64,000 bases of DNA from Paenibacillus sambharensis (GCF_003233845.1 NZ_QKRB01000057.1:248001-312000), one strand, 5' to 3'. Positions 49,640-59,302 are shown, numbered from the stretch's first letter. Translations and numbers: made by a program. The notes: generated by a model not told the origin, from the sequence alone.

Positions 49640-49648
49640 TGATATAAT
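49640..49648 (+). promoter_or_regulatory. Extended -10 promoter of the hepS-menaquinone operon
   Basis: TGATATAAT at 49640-49648 is a perfect extended -10. No good -35 box is seen. The start codon of hepS is about 60 bases on. Confidence 0.5.
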
Positions 49649-49706
49649 AATTTAGATTATAGAGCTGCAGCTTTGAACATGAACTGCACTGCCCGGAGGC
49701 TGGACG

Positions 49707-50576
49707 ATGAATGAATACCGCATACCAGAATTAGCCAAAAAATACGTCGAGCACGACATGATTATTACCCATACCGAGCTTCCGGAATTTCCGGATTTCC
49801 GGGTCAGGTTACTATATACGCTGCTGTCCGAAGGCAAGGCAAGTGCGGAGCATCACGAGCTGTATGCGCTGGTCGTGTCTCTGGTGCAGATGGGACTTGA
49901 TATTCACGACCACATCGATACGGACACAGCTGTTCTCTCCCAGATGCGCATGCGTGAAAGGCAGCTGAATGTACTGGCCGGCGATTATTACAGCGCGCGG
50001 TTCTACCATCTGCTGTCACAGGCTGGCCAGGTTGGGATGGTCCGGTCCTTGAGCGATGCCATCTGCGAGATTAACCGGCAGAAGATGAATTTGTATATAT
50101 TGATGCGGCAGCAGAAGCTGACGGCGGAAGAATATATGGCTGCCTGTACCGAGCTCAAGAGCGGCTTGTTTGCAGGCTTTGGTACGCTGCTGGATGAAGC
50201 TCATTCTCTTCTGTGGCCAGAGCTGCTTGCCGACGTTAGCCGGTGCGATGCTGTGATGGACGAGCTTGAGCGTGTTAGCGAGCCGCTGCGGTTTGAAGGC
50301 AGCTGGGGGTATTGGTATGTGCTTGAACTAGGAACGGAGGAGGAGAGGCTTAAGCTCCTCCAGCATGGACGTGAGGAAAGCTATATTAAACTGCTTAGCC
50401 GGAAATACGACCTGCGCGGACAGCTGATCCGCATGCTGAAGCAGGCGGTACAGCAGCTTCAGGCAGCTGCGGACAAGCTCGGCTCGGACAAGCTTGTGGA
50501 CGAGCTGACGAAGCTTGGCGAGCGCATCCTGCGTCCTTTTGCCGCGCAAGCTGCTGTATACAACGAGATGAGGTGA
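49707..50576 (+). CDS. hepS: Heptaprenyl diphosphate synthase component 1
   Basis: Small, non-catalytic subunit of heptaprenyl diphosphate synthase; with HepT it makes the C35 side chain of menaquinone-7. 289 residues, helical, with GLDIHDHIDTD and AGDYYSARFYHLLSQ typical of the family. GGAGG upstream. First gene of hepS-menG-ubiA-ubiX-mqnA-hepT-ndk, in which nearly every gene touches the next. Confidence 0.9.
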   Translation: MNEYRIPELAKKYVEHDMIITHTELPEFPDFRVRLLYTLLSEGKASAEHHELYALVVSLVQMGLDIHDHIDTDTAVLSQMRMRERQLNVLAGDYYSARFYHLLSQAGQVGMVRSLSDAICEINRQKMNLYILMRQQKLTAEEYMAACTELKSGLFAGFGTLLDEAHSLLWPELLADVSRCDAVMDELERVSEPLRFEGSWGYWYVLELGTEEERLKLLQHGREESYIKLLSRKYDLRGQLIRMLKQAVQQLQAAADKLGSDKLVDELTKLGERILRPFAAQAAVYNEMR

Positions 50577-50580
50577 CCAG

Positions 50581-51300
50581 ATGGACGCGAAGACGAAGGA
50601 GAGCTTCGTCCATTCCGTATTTGAGAGCATAGCGCCCAAATACGATATGATGAATGATTTGCTCAGCTTCCGCAGACATAAGGCATGGCGCAAATTCACC
50701 ATGCGAAAGATGAATATTCAGGCCGGCGATACAGCAATAGATATTTGCTGCGGAACCTGTGATTGGACAATCGCTATCGCAAAGGCAAGCCGCACCGGGC
50801 AGGTGATTGGTCTTGATTTCAGTCAGAATATGCTCGATATCGGCAGTAAGAAGCTGGACACAGAAGACTTGAACACACAGATCAATCTTGTGCAGGGTAA
50901 TGCAATGAGCCTCCCGTACCCGGACAACTCTTTTGATTATGCGACAATAGGTTTTGGCCTGCGTAATGTGCCTGATCTGCATAAGGTGCTGCAGGAGATG
51001 CGCCGCGTCGTGAAGCCAGGTGGAAAGGTCGTCTGTCTTGAGCTGTCCAAGCCGACCTGGCAGCCGTTCAAGGGGATTTACTATTTCTATTTCCGCAGGC
51101 TGCTGCCGCTTGCCGGCAAGCTTGTCGCCAAGAGCTACGAGCAGTACAAGTGGCTGCCCGAGTCACTGGTCGCTTTTCCCGACCATCATGAGCTGAAGGC
51201 CATATTCGAGCAGAACGGACTACAGAAGGTAGAAGCATATCCGCTGACCGGCGGAATTGCCGCTCTCCATATCGGGACGAAGGAGAACGGCCGGACATGA
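50581..51300 (+). CDS. menG: Demethylmenaquinone methyltransferase
   Basis: Last step of menaquinone synthesis: S-adenosylmethionine-dependent methylation of the naphthoquinone ring. AKYDMMNDLLSF and DICCGTCDWTI (SAM motif I, slightly unusual), NAMSLPYPDNSFDYATIGFGLRN and LRRVVKPGG-like MRRVVKPGGK. 239 residues. Gap of four bases after hepS; stop overlaps the ubiA start. Confidence 0.95.
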   Translation: MDAKTKESFVHSVFESIAPKYDMMNDLLSFRRHKAWRKFTMRKMNIQAGDTAIDICCGTCDWTIAIAKASRTGQVIGLDFSQNMLDIGSKKLDTEDLNTQINLVQGNAMSLPYPDNSFDYATIGFGLRNVPDLHKVLQEMRRVVKPGGKVVCLELSKPTWQPFKGIYYFYFRRLLPLAGKLVAKSYEQYKWLPESLVAFPDHHELKAIFEQNGLQKVEAYPLTGGIAALHIGTKENGRT

Positions 51301-52172
51301 TGCGTAAAGTGAAGATTTTCATGGAAATGATCAAATTTGAGCATACGCTGTTTGCACTGCCTTTCGCCTTTGTCGGGGCTATTCTGGGAGCGGTTATGGA
51401 GCAGGACCGGCTGCCCGGCTGGGGGGAGATCGGATGGGTAATCGTGGCCATGGTAGGCGCAAGAAGTGCCGCCATGGGACTCAACCGGCTGATCGACCGG
51501 GCCATTGACGCCCGCAACCCGCGAACGGAACAACGGGCGATACCGGCAGGCCTGCTGCGCTCGAATGAAGTGCTTATTTTTATTGCGGTCTCATTCCTCC
51601 TATTGTTTGCAGCTTCCTTCCGGCTTGATCCGCTTGCGGTGAAACTGCTGCCTGTTGCGATCTTTATGCTGGTTTTTTATTCCTATACGAAGCGTTTCAC
51701 GTGGCTCTGCCATCTGTTCCTGGGCTTCACGATCGCGCTTGCCCCGCTTGGCGGATGGGTAGCCGTAACAGGCACAGCAGGGTGGTCCGCTTATCTGCTC
51801 TATATTTCCGTAGCTTTCTGGACGGCAGGATTTGATATTGTCTACGCTTGCCAGGATTACGAGTTTGACCGCAAGGAAGGGCTGCACTCGATTCCGTCCC
51901 GGTTTGGCATCAAGCGTTCCTTGTGGCTTGCCCGCCTGTTCCATCTGGTGCCTGCTGCCGGTTTTCTGGCCTTGTTCTGGATGACCGAGCTTAGCTGGGG
52001 GTATCTGATCGGCACACTAGCTGCAATCGGTCTGCTCTTCTATCAGCATGTCATTATCAAGCCGCAGGACCTCTCGCGCGTCAATCTTTCGTTCTTCACG
52101 ATGAACGGGACCCTGAGCGTTGTATTGTTCGCCTTTACGCTGTTTGATCTGGTGGTGCTGCACCAATGGTAA
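51297..52172 (+). CDS. UbiA-family prenyltransferase (menaquinone, futalosine route)
   Basis: Membrane prenyltransferase of about 291 residues with the two aspartate motifs NRLIDRAIDARNPRT and YACQDYEFDRKEG that bind the prenyl diphosphate. Because UbiX- and MqnA-type genes follow, it is likely the MqnP enzyme that attaches the heptaprenyl chain to the futalosine-pathway intermediate (1,4-dihydroxy-6-naphthoate), not MenA. Start ATG 51297 or 51300, overlapping the menG stop. Confidence 0.88.
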   Translation: MMRKVKIFMEMIKFEHTLFALPFAFVGAILGAVMEQDRLPGWGEIGWVIVAMVGARSAAMGLNRLIDRAIDARNPRTEQRAIPAGLLRSNEVLIFIAVSFLLLFAASFRLDPLAVKLLPVAIFMLVFYSYTKRFTWLCHLFLGFTIALAPLGGWVAVTGTAGWSAYLLYISVAFWTAGFDIVYACQDYEFDRKEGLHSIPSRFGIKRSLWLARLFHLVPAAGFLALFWMTELSWGYLIGTLAAIGLLFYQHVIIKPQDLSRVNLSFFTMNGTLSVVLFAFTLFDLVVLHQW

Positions 52173-52795
52173 TGGAGAATCCGGCCGCCGGAAAATGGGT
52201 TGTCGGCATTACAGGGGCAAGCGGCTCTGTCTATGGTATTCGCCTTATCGAGGTCCTGCTTGCCGGCGGCGTGCAGGTCCACCTTGTGATCACGGAAGCA
52301 GGCTGGCGCGTGCTGAAGGAGGAGGCGGGCTGGGCCGTCTCGAAGAGGCAGGAAGCGCTGGAAGCGCATTTTGGCCGCTACCTGTCTGAAGGCGCCCTCC
52401 GGTATCATCCGGTGGCCGATATCGGCGCCAGCATTGCGAGCGGCTCCTTCCGCATGGACGGCATGATTATCGTTCCCTGTTCCATGGGGACGCTTGCATC
52501 CATTGCCCACGGCACGTCGGACAACCTGATGACACGGGCTGCCGACGTGATGCTTAAGGAGGGGCGGAAGCTTCTTCTGGTGCCGCGCGAAACACCGCTA
52601 CATGCCATACACCTTGAGAATATGCTCAAACTGGCCCGACTTGGCGTAAGGATCATCCCCGCCATGCCGGCCTTTTACTATCGTCCGCAGACTATGCGTG
52701 ATATGATTGATTTTATGGTTGGTAAAGTACTGGACAACATGCCCTTCGAGCACGATTTGTACCGAAGATGGGGAGATGAGCAGGATGGGCCTTGA
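52166..52795 (+). CDS. ubiX: UbiX-family flavin prenyltransferase
   Basis: Makes the prenylated FMN cofactor needed by UbiD-type decarboxylases. 209 residues with GITGASGSVYGIRL (FMN loop), VPCSMGTLASIAHG and RETPLHAIHLENM. In futalosine-pathway organisms it supports the last decarboxylation of menaquinone synthesis; the UbiD partner is not within this window. Its start lies inside the ubiA end and its end overlaps mqnA by 11 bases. Confidence 0.93.
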   Translation: MVMENPAAGKWVVGITGASGSVYGIRLIEVLLAGGVQVHLVITEAGWRVLKEEAGWAVSKRQEALEAHFGRYLSEGALRYHPVADIGASIASGSFRMDGMIIVPCSMGTLASIAHGTSDNLMTRAADVMLKEGRKLLLVPRETPLHAIHLENMLKLARLGVRIIPAMPAFYYRPQTMRDMIDFMVGKVLDNMPFEHDLYRRWGDEQDGP

Positions 52796-53651
52796 ACGCC
52801 CGATCACCATCGGACGCATTGATTATGCCAATGTATGGCCGATATATAACTACTTGAATGAAGTATTAGCCGAAATGGATGCGCCGCCTTTTACGTTTAT
52901 GCAGGCTGTCCCGTCTGCCCTCAATGAGGCGCTTGGTGAAGGCAGAATCGACGCAGCTGCCGTGTCATCCTTTGCTTATGCCCGGCACAGCAGCGATCTG
53001 CTGCTCCTGCCAGGCTTATCGGTAAGCGCGGATGGCCCGGTTGGATCCATTCTTCTCTTTTACAAGGAGCCGTTTGACCGGATGCTTAGCGGCAGAATTG
53101 CGCTGACCACAACCTCTGCAACATCCATTAACCTGCTGAAGGTTATTCTGGAGCTTCGCTATGAAGGGAAACCGGAGTACCTGTCAATGGAACCCGATCT
53201 GGAAGCCATGATGAACGCGGCCGATGCCGCGCTGCTGATTGGCGATCATGCGATCCGGGCTTCCTGGCAGAAGCATGGTTACCGGGTGCTTGATGTCGGT
53301 GAGATGTGGAAGCAGTGGACAGGGTACAGCATGACTTATGCAGTTGTAGCGGTTCGCCGTTCTGTGGCGGAAGCGTATCCGAAAGAGGTGGCGCTGCTGC
53401 ACCGGGCACTGCTCGAGAGCAAGCGCAGAGGTATACGGTATGCCGGTGAGCTGGCAAGGAAGGCGGCGGCTGAAATCGGCGGCGATCTGACCTACTGGAA
53501 TCAGTATTTTCATGGACTGCGCCATGATTTTGGAACAGCCGAACAGACAGGCCTGATGCACTACTTTGGCTTTGCAAAGCAGCTGGGCTTGCTCAGTCAG
53601 GACGTGGGTATCCGGTATTGGTCTGAATCTGTAGCACAGGTGAACGAATGA
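52785..53651 (+). CDS. mqnA: Chorismate dehydratase (menaquinone biosynthesis MqnA)
   Basis: First enzyme of the futalosine route: dehydrates chorismate to 3-enolpyruvylbenzoate. 288 residues with GRIDYANVWPIYNYL at the start, the VPSALNEALGEGRIDAAAVSSF segment and LLIGDHAIR. Two-lobed, solute-binding-protein-like fold. ATG 52785 lies nine bases after GGGGAG; ATG 52776 is too close to it. Draws on chorismate, made by the aroC product a few kb away. Confidence 0.92.
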   Translation: MGLERPITIGRIDYANVWPIYNYLNEVLAEMDAPPFTFMQAVPSALNEALGEGRIDAAAVSSFAYARHSSDLLLLPGLSVSADGPVGSILLFYKEPFDRMLSGRIALTTTSATSINLLKVILELRYEGKPEYLSMEPDLEAMMNAADAALLIGDHAIRASWQKHGYRVLDVGEMWKQWTGYSMTYAVVAVRRSVAEAYPKEVALLHRALLESKRRGIRYAGELARKAAAEIGGDLTYWNQYFHGLRHDFGTAEQTGLMHYFGFAKQLGLLSQDVGIRYWSESVAQVNE

Positions 53652-54622
53652 AACTTCTGGATATATACGCAAAGATGCGTGCCGACTTGAACAAAATCGA
53701 AAAAGGGCTGGAGCGGAGCGTAACGAGCGACCATCTGCTGCTTAGCGAGACCTCGCTTCATCTGCTGAAGGCCGGCGGCAAGAGGATACGTCCGGTCATT
53801 GTGCTGCTGGCGGGAAAGTTTGGCGACTACCGTCTTGACGTGCTGGAAAAGGTGGCCGTTCCGCTTGAACTGATCCACATGGCTTCACTTGTGCATGATG
53901 ACGTGATTGATGATGCGAGCACGAGGCGCGGCCAGCTGACCGTCAAGTCCAAATGGGACAACCGTATCGCCATGTATACGGGTGATTACATACACGCTAA
54001 GGCGCTGACGATTGTCACGGAGCTTAGCAACCCTGCCATTCATCAGGTGCTTTCCAAAGCGCTGGTTGAAATGTGCATTGGTGAAATGGAGCAGATCCGC
54101 GATTTTTTCAATACCGGGCAGACTGTCCGTAATTATCTGCTGCGGATCCGCCGCAAGACGGCACTGCTGATTGCCATCAGCTGCCAGCTGGGTGCAATGG
54201 CCGCAGGTACCAGCGACCAGATCTACAACCGGCTGTACCGGTTCGGTTACAACATCGGAATGGCCTTCCAAATCCGTGACGATCTGCTGGACATATGCGG
54301 AACAGAGAAGCAGATCGGCAAGCCTCCGGGATCCGATATCCGTCAAGGGAATATCACGCTGCCTGTACTTCTTGCCCTCCGTGAAGCGGACAAGCGGGAG
54401 GAGCTGCTGACCGAAATTGCCAGGCTGAAGAGTACCAACGGCGAAGCAGTCAGCAGCAGAGCGATCGAGCTTATTCGGCAAAGTGAAGGAATAGGTGAAG
54501 CAGAACGCCTCGCCAGCCGATATATAGATAAAGCGGTTCACGCGCTTTCCGGACTTCCTGATATACCAGCCCGGAAGAGCTTGAAGGATATAGCCTATTT
54601 TGTAGGCGAACGCAGTTATTAA
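53648..54622 (+). CDS. hepT: Heptaprenyl diphosphate synthase component 2
   Basis: Catalytic trans-prenyltransferase subunit. First aspartate-rich motif [15 protein letters not shown] and second [11 protein letters not shown], plus GGKRIRP and the conserved GQ/ME helix. 324 residues. Overlaps the mqnA stop by four bases (ATGA). With HepS makes the menaquinone side chain; in B. subtilis the set is hepS-menG-hepT, here split by three menaquinone genes. Confidence 0.95.
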   Translation: MKLLDIYAKMRADLNKIEKGLERSVTSDHLLLSETSLHLLKAGGKRIRPVIVLLAGKFGDYRLDVLEKVAVPLELIHMASLVHDDVIDDASTRRGQLTVKSKWDNRIAMYTGDYIHAKALTIVTELSNPAIHQVLSKALVEMCIGEMEQIRDFFNTGQTVRNYLLRIRRKTALLIAISCQLGAMAAGTSDQIYNRLYRFGYNIGMAFQIRDDLLDICGTEKQIGKPPGSDIRQGNITLPVLLALREADKREELLTEIARLKSTNGEAVSSRAIELIRQSEGIGEAERLASRYIDKAVHALSGLPDIPARKSLKDIAYFVGERSY

Positions 54623-54648
54623 GAACATCCGTACAGGAGGGATTAATA

Positions 54649-55092
54649 ATGGAACAAACATTTTTGATGGTGAAGCCAGATGGTGTTCAGCGGAGTCTAG
54701 TCGGAGAGATCGTGTCGCGCTTTGAGAAGAAAGGATTGCAGCTGGTAGGTGCGAAGCTGATGATGGTCAGCAAGGAGCTTGCAGAGCGGCATTATGCCGA
54801 GCATAAGGGCAAGCCCTTCTACGAGCCGCTGATCGAGTTCATTACCTCCGGACCGGTATTCGCAATGGTGTGGCAGGGTGACCAGGTCATCGCACTGGCC
54901 AGATCGGTTATCGGCAAGACCAATGCCGTGGAAGCGGCTCCAGGTACAATTCGTGCCGACTTTGCGGTACATACCAATTTCAACCTGATTCACGGATCAG
55001 ATTCCGTGGAGAGCGCTCAGCGCGAAATCGGTATTTTCTTCGATCCGGCCGAGATGGTTCCTTACGAGCATACGATCCAGCGCTGGATATAA
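54649..55092 (+). CDS. ndk: Nucleoside diphosphate kinase
   Basis: Transfers phosphate between nucleoside di- and triphosphates via a phosphohistidine. [23 protein letters not shown], the Kpn-loop region, and [16 protein letters not shown] with the catalytic histidine. 147 residues, the standard size. AGGAGGG upstream. Position after hepT is conserved in B. subtilis. Confidence 0.97.
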   Translation: MEQTFLMVKPDGVQRSLVGEIVSRFEKKGLQLVGAKLMMVSKELAERHYAEHKGKPFYEPLIEFITSGPVFAMVWQGDQVIALARSVIGKTNAVEAAPGTIRADFAVHTNFNLIHGSDSVESAQREIGIFFDPAEMVPYEHTIQRWI

Positions 55093-55133
55093 TTAAGCTT
55101 TAGACTAACAGCATGACGCGGGAGGAGCGCTTT

Positions 55134-55919
55134 ATGGAAGACTCGGATTTTTTATTTTTCATTAAGCAAATCAAGGCGAAAACGAACATCGATCTCTCGC
55201 AGTACAAGGAAGCGCAGATGAAACGCAGGCTGACTACACTCCGGGCCAAGCACGGATTTACGACTTTTGCGGCCTATACGGAAGCGCTGAATTCTGATCC
55301 GAAGCTAATGAATGAGTTTCTGGACCGGATGACAATCAATGTATCCGAGTTCTGGCGCAACCCGAACCGCTGGGCGGCTCTTGAACAGAAGTTCCTGCCG
55401 GAGATGCTGAGGGCCGGGGGCAAGCTTAAGATCTGGAGCGCAGCGTGTTCAACGGGCGAGGAGCCTTACACAATTGCCATGATTCTGGACAAGCTTGGGG
55501 CCTTCGAGCGGGCTTCCATTCTGGCGACTGATTTGGATAACAAGGTGCTGGAGAAAGCGATGGAAGGCCGGTATGCAGACCGTTCCATCAAGGACGTGCC
55601 GCCTTCCTACCGGGATCATTATTTCAGCAATGCAGGCGATGATGAGCTCGCTGTCAATCCCAAGCTGAAGAAGATTATCCGGTTCCAGCAGCATAATCTG
55701 CTGCACAGCACGTTTGAAACAGGCTTTGACCTCATCGTCTGCCGCAATGTTATGATTTACTTCACGGAAGAGGCGAAGCATGAGCTGTATCACAGGTTCG
55801 CAAGCAGCTTGCGGCCTGGCGGCATGCTGTTTGTCGGCAGCACAGAACAGATTTTCTCACCTGCACAATACGGCCTTGATACGGTGGAAACCTTTTTTTA
55901 CCGCAGAAAAATGGACTAA
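55134..55919 (+). CDS. cheR: Chemotaxis protein methyltransferase CheR
   Basis: Methylates glutamates of chemoreceptors with S-adenosylmethionine. N-terminal helical domain with KRRLTTLRAKHG, NVSEFWRNPNRW, SAM motif WSAACSTGEEPYTIAM and LIVCRNVMIYF. 261 residues. ATG 55134 has GGAGG upstream; ATG 55113 is less likely. Placed between ndk and the aro genes, as in B. subtilis, far from other motility genes. Confidence 0.95.
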   Translation: MEDSDFLFFIKQIKAKTNIDLSQYKEAQMKRRLTTLRAKHGFTTFAAYTEALNSDPKLMNEFLDRMTINVSEFWRNPNRWAALEQKFLPEMLRAGGKLKIWSAACSTGEEPYTIAMILDKLGAFERASILATDLDNKVLEKAMEGRYADRSIKDVPPSYRDHYFSNAGDDELAVNPKLKKIIRFQQHNLLHSTFETGFDLIVCRNVMIYFTEEAKHELYHRFASSLRPGGMLFVGSTEQIFSPAQYGLDTVETFFYRRKMD

Positions 55920-55987
55920 TATATAATGTATAAGCGTTCCTCTTTTTTCCGATACTGACAGTAAGCAAGCATATCTGGAGGTATAGG

Positions 55988-56158
55988 ATGGATAAGCGCA
56001 AGGTAATCGCGGCTTACCGCCGTGGGATGATTACGATTCATGAGTGCGCCCAAATACTTGGACTTGAAGCCATACAGGTGACCGGCATGATTGAAGATCT
56101 CAAGCTGCCGGCCGACCCTGCAGGCCTGCCCAATAGACAACCAATCAGCGGCTGCTGA
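55988..56158 (+). CDS. Small helix-turn-helix-like protein (56 aa)
   Basis: 56 residues, MDKRKVIAAYRRGMITIHEC and AQILGLEAIQVTGMIED followed by a short proline-rich tail. The first 40 residues look like a winged or simple helix-turn-helix (AYRRG...ECAQILG). GGAGG six bases upstream supports translation, and a TATAAT box at 55922-55927 may be its promoter. Possibly a DNA-binding regulator of neighbouring genes, but nothing shows this directly. Confidence 0.62.
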   Translation: MDKRKVIAAYRRGMITIHECAQILGLEAIQVTGMIEDLKLPADPAGLPNRQPISGC

Positions 56159-56174
56159 CTTGGCAGCATACGAG

Positions 56175-56227
56175 AACCGCTTCCACCGTTGACCGGCTAT
56201 GGCCGATACGGGGGGAAGCGGTTTTTA
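56175..56227 (+). terminator. Intrinsic terminator before aroC
   Basis: AACCGCTTCC (56175-56184) pairs with GGAAGCGGTT (56214-56223), with CCGGC/GGCCG-type pairing inside, then TTTTA. Confidence 0.82.
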
Positions 56228-56298
56228 CTTGTCAGGCGTGCCCTCCTTCCGGTGCCGGGGACAAGCCAGCCGGTAATTGTATACATGGCCTTCATTTC

Positions 56299-56327
56299 TT
56301 GTCAAACCGTCAGGGCTATACTATAAT
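56299..56327 (+). promoter_or_regulatory. Sigma-A promoter of aroC-aroB-aroH
   Basis: TTGTCA (56299-56304), 17-base spacer, TATAAT (56322-56327), 48 bases before the aroC start. Confidence 0.75.
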
Positions 56328-56375
56328 GAGCAAAGATATTAGCGGAAATACATAGCGAATTAGGGGGAAATCGGA

Positions 56376-57545
56376 GTGAGTTTACGATATTTAACGGCCG
56401 GTGAGACGCATGGTCCTCAGCTGACTGCCATTATTGAAGGTCTACCAAGCAATCTGACGATTGATTTTGAAGAGCTGAACTTCCAGCTGGAGCGCAGACA
56501 GAAGGGACATGGACGGGGACGGAGAATGCAAATCGAGAAGGACCGTGCCAATATCGTGGGCGGTGTCCGTCACGGCAAGACGACCGGAGCCCCTGTCGCT
56601 TTAGTGGTCGAGAACAATGATTGGAAGCATTGGACCAGTGTCATGAACATTGAGCCGATTGAAGGCAGTGACGAAGAGAAGCGCCGCGTGCATCGCCCAA
56701 GACCGGGGCATGCCGACCTAAACGGCGGTTTGAAATATAATCTGAAGGACCTTCGCAACGTGCTGGAGCGTTCCAGCGCCAGAGAAACGGCGGCTCGTGT
56801 TGCAGTTGGCGCTGTTGCGAGGCAGCTTCTGGCCGAATTCGGCATTAAGGTAGCCGGTCAGGTAATCCGGATCGGTGAGGTGGAAGCGAAGGTAAGCCAG
56901 CTGCCAGTCGACGAGCTGATCCGCATTACGGAGGAGTCGCCCGTCCGCGTTACGGATAAGGAAGCGGAAGTCAAGATGATGGAGCATATCGATCAGATGA
57001 AGGCTGACGGAGACTCGATCGGCGGAATCGTGGAATGTATTATTGAGGGCGTGCCGGTTGGTCTTGGCAGCCATGTGCAGTGGGACCGCAAGCTTGACGG
57101 CCGTATCGCGCAGGCGGTCGTGTCGATCAATGCCTTCAAGGGCTGCGAGATCGGTATTGGCTTTGAAGCTGGCGAGCTGCGCGGCTCGCAGGTTCATGAC
57201 GAAATCATGTATGAGGATGAGCGCGGATTCTACCGGGCTTCCAACCGTGCAGGCGGATTTGAAGGCGGCATGACAACAGGCGAGCCAATCATCGTGCGCG
57301 GCGTAATGAAGCCGATTCCGACGCTGTACAAGCCGCTTCGGAGTGTGGATATTGATACGAAGGAACCATTCACGGCTCAGGTTGAGCGTTCGGACAGCTG
57401 TGCTGTACCTGCTGCCAGCGTTGTGATGGAGCATGTTGTAGCCTGGGAGGTCGCAAGGGCGTTCCTGGAGAAGTTCGGCGGCGACTCGGTCGAGGAAATT
57501 CGGGGCAACCTGAATCGTTATCTTGAGCAAGTGGGGCAGTACTAG
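56376..57545 (+). CDS. aroC: Chorismate synthase
   Basis: Makes chorismate from EPSP using reduced FMN, the last common step of the shikimate route. Signatures [56 protein letters not shown] and [15 protein letters not shown]. 389 residues. GTG start with GGGGGAAA upstream. First of three tightly linked genes; its product feeds both trpE and mqnA. Confidence 0.97.
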   Translation: MSLRYLTAGETHGPQLTAIIEGLPSNLTIDFEELNFQLERRQKGHGRGRRMQIEKDRANIVGGVRHGKTTGAPVALVVENNDWKHWTSVMNIEPIEGSDEEKRRVHRPRPGHADLNGGLKYNLKDLRNVLERSSARETAARVAVGAVARQLLAEFGIKVAGQVIRIGEVEAKVSQLPVDELIRITEESPVRVTDKEAEVKMMEHIDQMKADGDSIGGIVECIIEGVPVGLGSHVQWDRKLDGRIAQAVVSINAFKGCEIGIGFEAGELRGSQVHDEIMYEDERGFYRASNRAGGFEGGMTTGEPIIVRGVMKPIPTLYKPLRSVDIDTKEPFTAQVERSDSCAVPAASVVMEHVVAWEVARAFLEKFGGDSVEEIRGNLNRYLEQVGQY

Positions 57546-57546
57546 G

Positions 57547-58650
57547 ATGCGAGAGCTAACCGTCGATCTGGGTGACCGGTCTTATCCGATCTATATAGGG
57601 GAAGGTCTGCTGCATAGAGCGGCTGAACTGTTTGCGAAGCATGGTGTCAGTCTGAAGTCCCCGCTTATGATTGTCTCCGATGCGAATGTAGCGGATACCT
57701 ATCTGGGGCCGCTTGAGGAGCAGCTCCGGTCAGCCGGCTACCTGACCGTTTCGATTACCGTACCGTCAGGCGAAAGCTCCAAGTCGCTGTCGGTATTTGA
57801 ATCAGTCATCACCAAGGCGCTCGAGGCAGGTCTTGACAGGCACTCCACGATAGTAGCGCTTGGCGGAGGCGTTGTCGGTGATTTGGCCGGCTATGCCGCA
57901 GCCGCTTATATGCGCGGTATACGTTTTATCCAGATCCCAACCACGATCCTGGCTCATGACAGCAGCGTGGGCGGCAAGGTGGCCGTTAATCATCCGCTGG
58001 CCAAAAATATAATCGGCGCGTTCCACCAGCCCGAGATCGTTCTGTATGATCTGCAAACCCTGCAGACACTGCCTGGGCGCGAGGTGCGTTCAGGACTGGC
58101 TGAGGTCATCAAGCACGGCTTGATCTGGGATGCCGGTTTCGTCAGCTGGATTGAAGAGAATATGGCGAAGCTTCTGTCGCTGGACCCTGAATCTCTTGGC
58201 TATGCTCTATATAAGGGCTGCAGTGTCAAAGCCGAAGTCGTCTCGAAGGATGAGAGGGAGCAGGATTTGCGCGCGATCCTGAATCTGGGTCATACGATTG
58301 GACATGCGCTTGAAGCGGTGGCGGGTTACGGAGAGTTGACGCATGGAGAGGCTATTGCAATCGGTATGGTCGGTTCGGCACGGATAGGTGTTGAGCTCGG
58401 CGCGCCTGAAGAGGTTTATGAGGTTACCCGGCGCCTCTTTATCAGCTGCGGTCTCCCGGTTGGAATCCCAGCCCACTATGATACGGATGCGATCATGAGT
58501 GCCATGATGCGTGACAAGAAATTCAAGGAAGGCCGTATGGTATTCGTCGTGCCGACCGCAATTGGAAGGGTCGAGATTGATAAGAACATGTCGGCTGATT
58601 TGGTTAGACGGACCGTGGAGCAGCTTAAGGGGGAGACTGGGCAAGCATGA
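57547..58650 (+). CDS. aroB: 3-dehydroquinate synthase
   Basis: Second step of the shikimate route, NAD- and metal-dependent cyclisation of DAHP. VIALGGGVVGDLAG-type motif (IVALGGGVVGDLAGYAAAAY), DSSVGGKVAVNH, LAEVIKHGLIWD, and metal ligands in NLGHTIGHALE. 367 residues. ATG 57547 is two bases after the aroC stop; the longer frame overlaps aroC. aroH starts in its stop codon. Confidence 0.97.
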   Translation: MRELTVDLGDRSYPIYIGEGLLHRAAELFAKHGVSLKSPLMIVSDANVADTYLGPLEEQLRSAGYLTVSITVPSGESSKSLSVFESVITKALEAGLDRHSTIVALGGGVVGDLAGYAAAAYMRGIRFIQIPTTILAHDSSVGGKVAVNHPLAKNIIGAFHQPEIVLYDLQTLQTLPGREVRSGLAEVIKHGLIWDAGFVSWIEENMAKLLSLDPESLGYALYKGCSVKAEVVSKDEREQDLRAILNLGHTIGHALEAVAGYGELTHGEAIAIGMVGSARIGVELGAPEEVYEVTRRLFISCGLPVGIPAHYDTDAIMSAMMRDKKFKEGRMVFVVPTAIGRVEIDKNMSADLVRRTVEQLKGETGQA

Positions 58651-59015
58651 GTGTACGGGGAATTCGCGGAGCGATTACGGTAGAAGTGAATGAAGAACAG
58701 CCTATTCTTCAGGCAACCATTGATGTGCTGAATGGAATTGTAACGGAGAATGGCATTTCACCTGAAGAAATCTGCAGCGTATTGATTACGGTGACCACTG
58801 ACCTGGATGCTGCCTTTCCAGCCAAGGCCATCCGGCAGATGGAAGGCTGGGAGCTTGTCCCGCTGATGTGTGCGGTTGAGGTTCCCGTCAAGGGCAGTCT
58901 AGAGCGCTGCATTCGGCTCATGGTACTGGTTAATACGGATAAGAAGCAAGCCGAAATCAAGCATATCTACATGGGAGAAGCGGCTGCCCTACGGCCCGAT
59001 TTGGGCAATTCCTGA
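58647..59015 (+). CDS. aroH: Chorismate mutase, AroH type
   Basis: Converts chorismate to prephenate for phenylalanine and tyrosine. 122-residue trimeric AroH class: RGIRGAITVEVNEEQ with the active arginine, SVLITVTTDLDAAFPAKA, CAVEVPVKGSLERCIR and an extended C-terminal stretch. ATGA overlap with aroB. It competes with TrpE and MqnA for chorismate. Confidence 0.96.
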   Translation: MSVRGIRGAITVEVNEEQPILQATIDVLNGIVTENGISPEEICSVLITVTTDLDAAFPAKAIRQMEGWELVPLMCAVEVPVKGSLERCIRLMVLVNTDKKQAEIKHIYMGEAAALRPDLGNS

Positions 59016-59040
59016 GCCGAAGGCAGGCACATCAGCCGGG

Positions 59041-59070
59041 TTGACGCACGGATGGCCGCTGTTGTATAGT
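59041..59070 (+). promoter_or_regulatory. Promoter of the trp operon
   Basis: TTGACG (59041-59046), 18-base spacer, TATAGT (59065-59070), about 25 bases before the first TRAP triplet. Confidence 0.7.
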
Positions 59071-59092
59071 GGTAACAAGTTTAAACGGACAG

Positions 59093-59170
59093 TAGAGAAG
59101 ATTAGCAGTTAAGCATAGAGCAGAGCAGAGTGAATGACGAGTTGAGATGAGCTGAGTTTATACAATTGAG
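59093..59170 (+). promoter_or_regulatory. TRAP-binding region of the trp leader
   Basis: A row of UAG/GAG triplets: 59093, 59103, 59116/59118, 59123, 59128, 59139, 59144, 59149, 59154 and 59168, many spaced by two bases (5-base period), matching the known TRAP site of up to 11 (G/U)AG repeats. The region is otherwise A-rich and unstructured, as TRAP requires. The TRAP gene mtrB is present at 48658. Confidence 0.85.
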
Positions 59171-59302
59171 GAAGACGGGCAGACACAGTAGAACGTGTTT
59201 GACCGCTTTCGCTTCAGGCCAGGCGAGAACATGACCACAGGGTGATGACGCAGATGGCTGGTGAGGCGTTCTTCCGTAAACCTTCATCTTATACCCATTA
59301 CC

